A model generated the notes under the pieces. It was given only the letters and a program-made list of their open reading frames with translations, ran no database searches and was not told where the DNA came from. From the NCBI GenBank assembly GCA_949152475.1, contig OX424561.1:1302001-1366000 (forward strand): DNA of 64,000 nucleotides, written 5' to 3'. The position numbers and the translations under genes were made by a program. Origin of the DNA: Terebella lapidaria. Taxonomy: Eukaryota; Annelida; Polychaeta; Terebellida; Terebellidae. Position 1 is the stretch's first letter; the number at the start of each line of letters is the position of its first letter. Positions 58,020 to 64,000 of the stretch are shown here, piece after piece.

Positions 58020-58532
58020 GATGAAGTTGACAGCTATGATCAGGAGCAGGGAGCGGAGGCCTGCACCTCAACCTAATACCTGGCCCAGAGCAAACAAAAA
58101 TTTGAACAGGACAACACCACACAGAGCAACACCTTAACAATGCCCAATAATGATGCCCGACAACCTGACCACATCAATGTAATGACAACCCTGACAACTA
58201 GCAGTGACGAGGACGTTAATCTGGATCCTGCTGCCACAGTAGCCACCCGATGGATGCAAGTGGCGCCACCAAGAGGCGATGAGAACAACAACTCTAGAGA
58301 AAACTCTAGAAACCATCTTACCAGGATACAACTACCTGATAATGTGTAGCGATGAACGTGACCCCATCCCACCAAGTCATCGACCAGGAAGAGGGCATGT
58401 GTTGGAGAGTTGCTATAAACAACTTCATATATCTCTTGGACATGGGCTCCGAAAGACGGGCTCCGAAAGACAGCAGCAGAAATCAAAGACCCCCGAGCGA
58501 GATGCAAGACGACCATACTAGTCAACACCTAT

Positions 58533-58826
58533 ATGCCAGCCGGTAATGGACAAGACAACATTGCCGTTTACCAGGCCACGCTAGATGAAGTGCATGAACT
58601 GATATGCAAATACACCAGTACTGCACATGTAATCTGGATAGGAGACCTCAACGGTGCCTTCAACCGGCAAAAACTACACAAGAGAGACCAGCTCCTGACA
58701 AATTTCTGCCAAGAGATGGACCTGGTGGAGGCTGGTGATGTAGATGCACCCATCTTCCACACCCAACAGAAGAATAGTGCATTCCGCATTGACCTGATCC
58801 TGCAAATGAAAACGATGGTCCGGTAA
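58533..58826 (+). pseudogene. LINE B endonuclease, C-terminal half
   Basis: DEVHELI, IWIGDLNGAFNR and FRIDLIL correspond to the late EEP motifs (GDLN and the ID.IL strand). The N-terminal half is scattered over frames from 58140. Confidence 0.7.
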
Positions 58827-59047
58827 GTAGGGCAAGGGTCCTAACAGAAGACCCCACCAATGCGTCTCCCCATGATCCAGTATCAGCCAGCCTTCTCATC
58901 CCGATCGCCGAAACAATTGATAAGACACACCTAAACTCCCCTGGAGAATCCCCAGCAAGACGCATAAGATGGGAACATGTCAACAAAGATTCCTATTGAG
59001 AGCTCAACAGGAACTATCTAACAGCTCTGAGTGAGCAGGCAAGTGAG

Positions 59048-59968
59048 ATGTCTGCAAGTGATCTGGCTGCAGAAGTAAATAGAAGACTCTACAAAGCCTC
59101 TGAAGAATCATCACCACTTATAAAGAAAGCCAAGTACAGCTACTGGGTTAATATTATGGGAAGGCCAGCCCACCATGACAACCCCAAACAGGAACAATGG
59201 ATCACAGACAAGAAAAGCCTGTGGAAGGCACAAAGGCAGCTTGAAGTAAAACACCGCCTACACACCCAACAAGAGATCATGAGTGCTGCCGATGGAGATC
59301 AGGTCCTATTCTACAAACTCATAAGAAAGCAAAGGACTGATGAACGACCCCGAGCAGACCAACTAGAGTTTTCTGGACAAGTAGTCTCAGGTGACGAAGT
59401 GCTGGTGGTGGGCCACCTATTTCGAAAACTGCACCAAAAAACTCCCCACAATTCAGCAAAGAACACATGGCAATGACTGACTCCATGTATTCATGGCTGA
59501 ATATCAACAACACTTCACAGAATGAAACCTGGGATGCCCCAAGCCAAGGACATGTCAGACCAGATAACATCACTCAAGAACAACAAGGCAGCAGATATAT
59601 CTGGAATATGCTGTGAGCACCTGAAGCTAGCAGACCCAGTGCTATGTGATATTCTAGCACATCTATACAACCAGATCAAACAAGAAAAAAACATCCCAAG
59701 TCAGATGAAACATGGTGTCATCACTCCTGTCTATGAACAAAAAAAGTCGATCAAGTACCCTGACAACTACAGACGTATAACAGTAGCCTCCACATTGGGA
59801 AAAGTCCTTGAGAAACTGCTTGTCATTCCAACAGCCGCAACCCTGCATGAGAAGCTGAACAAGCTGCAGCGAGGTTTCTGTAAGCAAGCATCATCGATGA
59901 ACACAGCTTTCCTCATCTCGGAGGCGATTTCTGAGACGTTGGACCTGAAAGTATGCTTCGTTCCTTGA
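59048..59968 (+). pseudogene. LINE B reverse transcriptase, N-terminal half
   Basis: Linker frame 59048-59476, then 59522-59968 with LKNNKAADISGICCEHLK, KHGVITPVYEQKKS, NYRRITVASTLGKVLEK and LQRGF, the fingers motifs of LINE RTs. Motif A (…LDASKAFD-like) appears frameshifted just after, at about 59960-59990. Motif B follows beyond the insertion at 60094-60472. Confidence 0.8.
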
Positions 59969-60093
59969 TGCCTCAAAGGCCTTTTGACGTTGTCTTGCAC
60001 AAGTCCATGCTTGTCAAGCTTCATGAACTTGGCGTCAATGGCAGTCTATGGGACCTGTGCTGCAGCATGTACGATGACCTGACTTCCTAAGTG

Positions 60094-60472
60094 AAGTGTA
60101 TAAATAGTAATGTATTGTTTCTGATATTGATAATGCGACGTTGTGTAAAAAAAGGGAATTATTTTTCGTTATATTGTTAGCCATGTAAACATAGATGTAA
60201 TATTATGTACCTCAAATTAGATTATATGTATGTATGAATGATTGTTTAACTAATTGTGTCGTATTGTAGCGTCCTACTTATTTTATCATCATCTATTTTG
60301 TTTATGTTTTCGTTGTAAATAGTGTAGATACATCTGATGTATATATGTTTCTTTGTTCCAATTTTAAATTGAACTATGCATATGCACCATGTAGAAATGC
60401 ACCAGCAGAGATCTTAAAATAGGGCTTGCCCTGCTGATCAATGCTCAATTTTGAATAAATATGATTTAAACC
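60094..60472 (+). mobile_element. 3'-end fragment of another LINE inserted in LINE B
   Basis: 379 AT-rich bases ending 'gaataaatatgatttaaacc' separate two RT pieces (MYDDLTS | KWRNKLSRKIS). AAGTG stands at both junctions (60089-60093 and 60473-60477), a probable target duplication. It looks like a 5'-truncated retrotransposon 3' UTR. Confidence 0.6.
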
Positions 60473-60869
60473 AAGTGGAGAAACAAGCTCTCAAGGAAAA
60501 TCTCTGAGAAGCAGGGAGTAAGACAGGGCAGCATACCATCCACTGAACTGTTCAAAGCACTAGGAAATAAACTACTGGATCTTGTGGCGACCTCTGGCCT
60601 TGGGTTCCAACGTGTGTAAATGACACTCCTTGACCCTCGGCCACAAATTCCCAAGCACTCCTGAACCTTGCAGAGTATGACTCCAACCGAGAACGGTACG
60701 AATACAGCACCACAAAGACAAGAGTCATGGCCATGAACATTACTATCCCCAACCACATCTCGGAAAATACGAGCCCCTGGACACTGAACGAGATCAAAGT
60801 GGAACACAGCAACTGTGAGACCCACCTATAGGAATCCAGCATACACAGAAGAGTAAAGCCTCTGCTACG

Positions 60870-61265
60870 GTGCAAGTGAACATCAGCAAGTCGTGTCAGG
60901 CGGGGTTCTCACTGATGGAAGCAGGCATGGATGGCTTGAATGGTCTGCACATATCCAGTATCAAGCTCTGCAACAGCTCCCAACTGCCTCGCCTATTGTA
61001 CGGCCTTGAAACTTTACCCCTCACCCAGGCGGACACACAGGTTCTGGACCAGTATCACAGGACAACGCTGAAGTTCCTGCAGCATCTGCCCCCAGGTACC
61101 ACCACTGCAGCCTTGCACCTAGTCTTTGTTGTTCTACCTCCCTCCGACATATTGGAAAGAAACATTCTGACCCTGTTCGCTAATCTGGTCCGTGACAAGG
61201 AATCCTTGGAGCACCGGATCATAGCTAGACAACTGGCAGTCAAAGACAGTACATCCAAGTCCTAG
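60870..61265 (+). pseudogene. LINE B C-terminal region
   Basis: 131 codons: RLLYGLETLPL, LDQYHRTTLKFLQHLPPGT and ILTLFANLV, aligned with LINE A 55677-56078 and LINE C 10194-9900. The CCHC part is lost or shifted. Confidence 0.7.
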
Positions 61266-61620
61266 CTCAACATGGTAAAAACCTGCTCACACAGTATGAC
61301 CTTCTGTCAGCGTACGAGCTCTTCCCCAATCCGTCAACAAAGAGAAGAAAACTGTACATGAAAAAGATGTGACACATGTCCTTCTGGTCGGTGATGCCCT
61401 CATCCAACCTCGACTGAAGTACTACCAGGAAGTTGTGCTGTTCAGAAAACACCTGATGGACCCGCAAACACTCGGGAACAACAAGATGACAACAATGATG
61501 CTTATCATGGACTGTACTATGCCTGCACTTTGCCTACCAAACATTATCTTCAGAGAATTAGAGACCCTGAGCAGATACTATACATACAACATCTACACGA
61601 CCTGAGCTACACTATTGGAA

Positions 61621-62400
61621 GGGATCAAGCATAAGTGACCAGGAAGAGAAACTAGGGTGGTTGCCCTAACACAGGAGGGGTCTACAACAACAAGAACTAG
61701 TATACTAGTATACTATATGGTATGTCTATATGGATCTATATTGGTAGAAATGAAGTAAATATGACAAATGAAACTTGATATCTGCGCTATTTCTCACGCG
61801 TTGGTGTTCATCAGTATATTTGACGCTTTTTGGGGAGAGTAAATTACCTGGAAAATTTTCTTTGCAGTTTGTATTAAATGCCACATTATGTTCCACGTTT
61901 TGGGACAGTTATTTCAACTATAATATACTATTTGATGGTATGTTATGCTATATTTGGCACACATTTGGAGAAGTATTGACACATATATTATTTTGTGCAT
62001 AAGTATGACAATTTTGTATAATTCCTGCATATTTATGGCAGGAGAGGCAATAAAAAATACAGGGTGTTCCAAAAGGAGCAGGACAGCAGAAATATACGGA
62101 ACAAGCAAAGAAAAATGCTCAGAGGAACATACTCTTTATTGCATATAAGCAGGTTGAATGATAACAGGGAGATTCGTACCCAACGGAGAAAGAAGTATTG
62201 AATTAGTAGATATAATAATGACCTTGGCAACTTAGAAGATTCCTAAAATGCATGTAACTGTTGGGCCACTGGAATCTTCCTACCCAACAAGCAGATATTC
62301 ATTAGAGAAGGATGAAACTGTAATCTTGCCCTAATGAACTCTCATCTCCGTAACGTTTATTTATGAACATTTTTATATAAATAAATAATATTCTATTGAG
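61621..62400. other. No gene; likely LINE 3' UTR and AT-rich spacer
   Basis: Begins as probable LINE B 3' UTR. Near 62058 'acagggtgttccaaaagga' resembles the end of a DNA element but has no visible partner. Confidence 0.3.
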
Positions 62401-62402
62401 CT

Positions 62403-62690
62403 GTACAGGTCAATACAGAACAGAACAGAACAGAATTTATTCAACCTATGTAACAAAAACAACAAATGGAATACCAAAACACTTTCAACTTAGATACATT
62501 AGAATACAATAGATACATGCTGGATACGTTTGAAAAGATACCAAATTCTGACTGGACATTATGTATATATGAAAAATATATTACACTAGACTAGATATGA
62601 CACATTGTAGATACATGTACAGTAGAAACATTAAAACATGTACATGGAAGTAATATTAAGTGAAAACTTGTAACATTTGGCTCCAGCTCT
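62403..62690 (-). mobile_element. LINE 3' tail with (TTCTG)n, minus strand
   Basis: On the minus strand the sequence ends GAATAAATTCTGTTCTGTTC and further TTCTG units (62412-62436), the microsatellite tail seen at 3' ends of CR1/L2-like LINEs. Only UTR is present. Confidence 0.5.
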
Positions 62691-63373
62691 CTAGGGCATA
62701 TGCCATGCTGAGCGGCAGCACAGTCATCCTCGGTGCCTGTGACCCAGATATTAGTCCATTTGACGAGGTAAACAATACATTACCAACAATAGTCGGGACT
62801 CAATCGTGACATCGCCTGAGAAAGTCGGGAATCGTGGACTTGTTACAGACTCTCAATTAACAATGAAAGACCACATATCCACTGTCTGCAAACAGTCCAT
62901 GGGGGCAATAAAACAGGCAAGATCCGGAAATATATTGATCAGCCCACCGCTGAATTACTGGTGAACCAGCTAGTCACTAGCCGTATAGACTACTGTAACA
63001 GCAACCCGTGTGGCGTCACATCATCCCAGCTGGACAAAGTGCAGTGACTTCAGAATATCTGTACATGAATCATTCGCTGCCTCCACGGAGTCCATTCATC
63101 ATTCCTGGTTCACCGTACAAACTCGCCATTCTCTTGTTCAAAGTCTTGAACAGGGGAAGGCCTACATCACTGAGCTCATACATCCGTATATGCCTTGTTG
63201 CCTGCTCTGATCCCATGATGAACGTCTGTGTTCCATTCCGAAGTCGCATCTCAAAACTTATGAGGACTGGTCTGCTCAGTATTGGGACCAACATAGTGGA
63301 ACTCGCTGCAACCTCGGTCAGAACTACAAACTCACTACAACAATTCAAGAAAGCATTGAAAACAACTCTCTAG
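62690..63373 (+). pseudogene. LINE D reverse transcriptase C-terminal fragment
   Basis: Decayed coding sequence across several frames: VTDSQLTMKDHIS, then a YW...NQ..TSRIDYCNS-like region at 62950-63000, LQNIC-like, LIHPYMPC, and in frame VCVPFRSRIS and NSLQQFKKALKTTL before TAG at 63371-63373. This ordered set marks the C-terminus of CR1/Jockey-like LINEs and is distinct from LINEs A-C. Confidence 0.7.
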
Positions 63374-64000
63374 AGTCTCAGCTACTATATCCAAAAAGCA
63401 ATTGTACTTGGTTCAGTACATCTGTAGTTATTGTTTTTAAATTCTTTTCTTGTGAGCATGTAATGTGCTTCGAACAATATGTTTGAAGATGCCCACAGTG
63501 AATATTTGATATTCAACCACACTCTCCGTCGTGCTCTCTAAAATTCAAGTAAAATGACTCCACAGGATCTAAGGCAGTGGCAGTACCTAAGCAAGGGCGG
63601 ATGACAGGAGGTCATCTAGGTCCTAATCTGTGCGATCCTAGACTCTCAGCTCCTCCTGTCTTGAACTCTTCAGTGTCAGCTGCCAAAGCGGACACTTCTT
63701 TAACATCGACAGCAGACTGGGCTTCGGCTTGTTCTGCCAACAAGCGGTCCTGTCAAGGTTCTTGTGTGTGCAGGGTAGAGTCTGTAATTGCGAATTTGCA
63801 TGAAACCTTGGCGGGTGGGGCATCTGGATGGCCAGTGCCAGACAGAAGCCTCACAGGCTGAGAATTCTCATCCATCTTGAGAGATGCAAGCAGTTTCTTG
63901 CACAGGCAGAAGGGCCTCTGAACTGAGCAGTATCTGAGCACCACAGGCTTGTAACAGTGAAACTGGTCAATAAAAGATAAATGTTACTGTGGTGACGCGT
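63374..64000. other. No gene assigned
   Basis: Starts as LINE 3' UTR. A 94-codon frame at 63577-63861 (VSAAKADTSLTSTADW...) and an opposing frame give no recognisable domain. The window ends here. Confidence 0.3.

Larger units (their letters stand above)
56701..61620 (+). mobile_element. LINE B, second copy of the PHD-finger LINE family
   Basis: Same order as LINE A: ORF1-like pieces (57190-57635), PHD finger (57729-58019), endonuclease remnants (58140-58826), RT (59048-60660) and C-terminal region (60870-61265). Many frameshifts. Its RT retains the N-terminal half that LINE A has lost, while its endonuclease is more decayed. Confidence 0.8.

Noticed and set aside
1..64000. tRNA, rRNA or known ncRNA genes
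   Set aside because: I looked for tRNA A/B-box pairs and rRNA signatures and found none I would defend; a covariance-model scan (tRNAscan-SE, Infernal) would settle it.
1..64000. Precise taxonomic assignment
   Set aside because: Repeat style and gene structure suggest a marine invertebrate, but no single feature separates mollusc, other lophotrochozoan and invertebrate deuterostome; BLAST of the two proteins would be decisive.

Overview
This is a eukaryotic, metazoan window. It has two multi-exon genes with canonical GT/AG introns, poly(A) signals and no operon structure, set in a very dense field of transposable elements and tandem repeats. The repeat style (GTCC/GGAC microsatellites, 'tgaccttgaaaatgaggtcaaagg'-type arrays, foldback elements, LINEs with a PHD finger) suggests a marine invertebrate such as a mollusc or other lophotrochozoan, or an invertebrate deuterostome. 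I cannot settle the phylum from sequence alone.

Genes. (1) On the + strand, 24606-32091, eleven exons encode a 441-residue F-box/WD40 protein of the Cdc4/FBXW7 type with eight WD blades, a likely SCF substrate receptor. (2) On the - strand, 39868-34042, ten exons encode a 1419-residue PHF7/G2E3-type protein. It has N-terminal PHD, extended PHD and RING-like zinc modules, no HECT domain, and a long tail carrying three copies of an unfamiliar W...DI[FI]TG.NLG motif. All exon junctions of both models keep frame. The genes converge tail to tail, with poly(A) signals about 0.8 kb apart, and both look like ubiquitin-ligase components.

Repeats, left to right. 1-5.8 kb: end of a Helentron-like element, a 117-bp higher-order satellite, a young minus-strand LTR element with a 4-bp target duplication, and a 42-bp minisatellite. 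6.5-13.1 kb: a hAT-like element, a foldback element and a decayed minus-strand LINE. 13.4-18.4 kb: a 4.9-kb foldback element whose arms are made of short tandem repeats. 18.6-24.5 kb: TIR elements, two families of Helentron-like array elements, and a 74-nt hairpin. 25.6-28.8 kb: intron 2 of the F-box gene holds a Helentron-like array split by two nested DNA elements. 39.9-51.2 kb: more Helentron-like copies, a TTAA-flanked foldback MITE, a hAT element with a perfect 8-bp target duplication and a BED-finger relic, and a Harbinger-like element with a nested hAT MITE. 51.2-61.6 kb: two head-to-tail LINEs of one family (PHD finger, coiled coil, endonuclease, reverse transcriptase, CCHC), both broken. 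62.4-63.4 kb: fragments of another LINE family.

The observations I rate highest: both host genes start just downstream (about 12 and 115 bp) of the 3' end of the same Helentron-like family, each in the same orientation as its gene; the F-box gene carries two minisatellites that each grew from an exon edge (a 5' splice site, and the last codons plus stop); two unrelated array-bearing families share one Helentron/HINE-like plan; and the PHD protein has a novel three-repeat tail.
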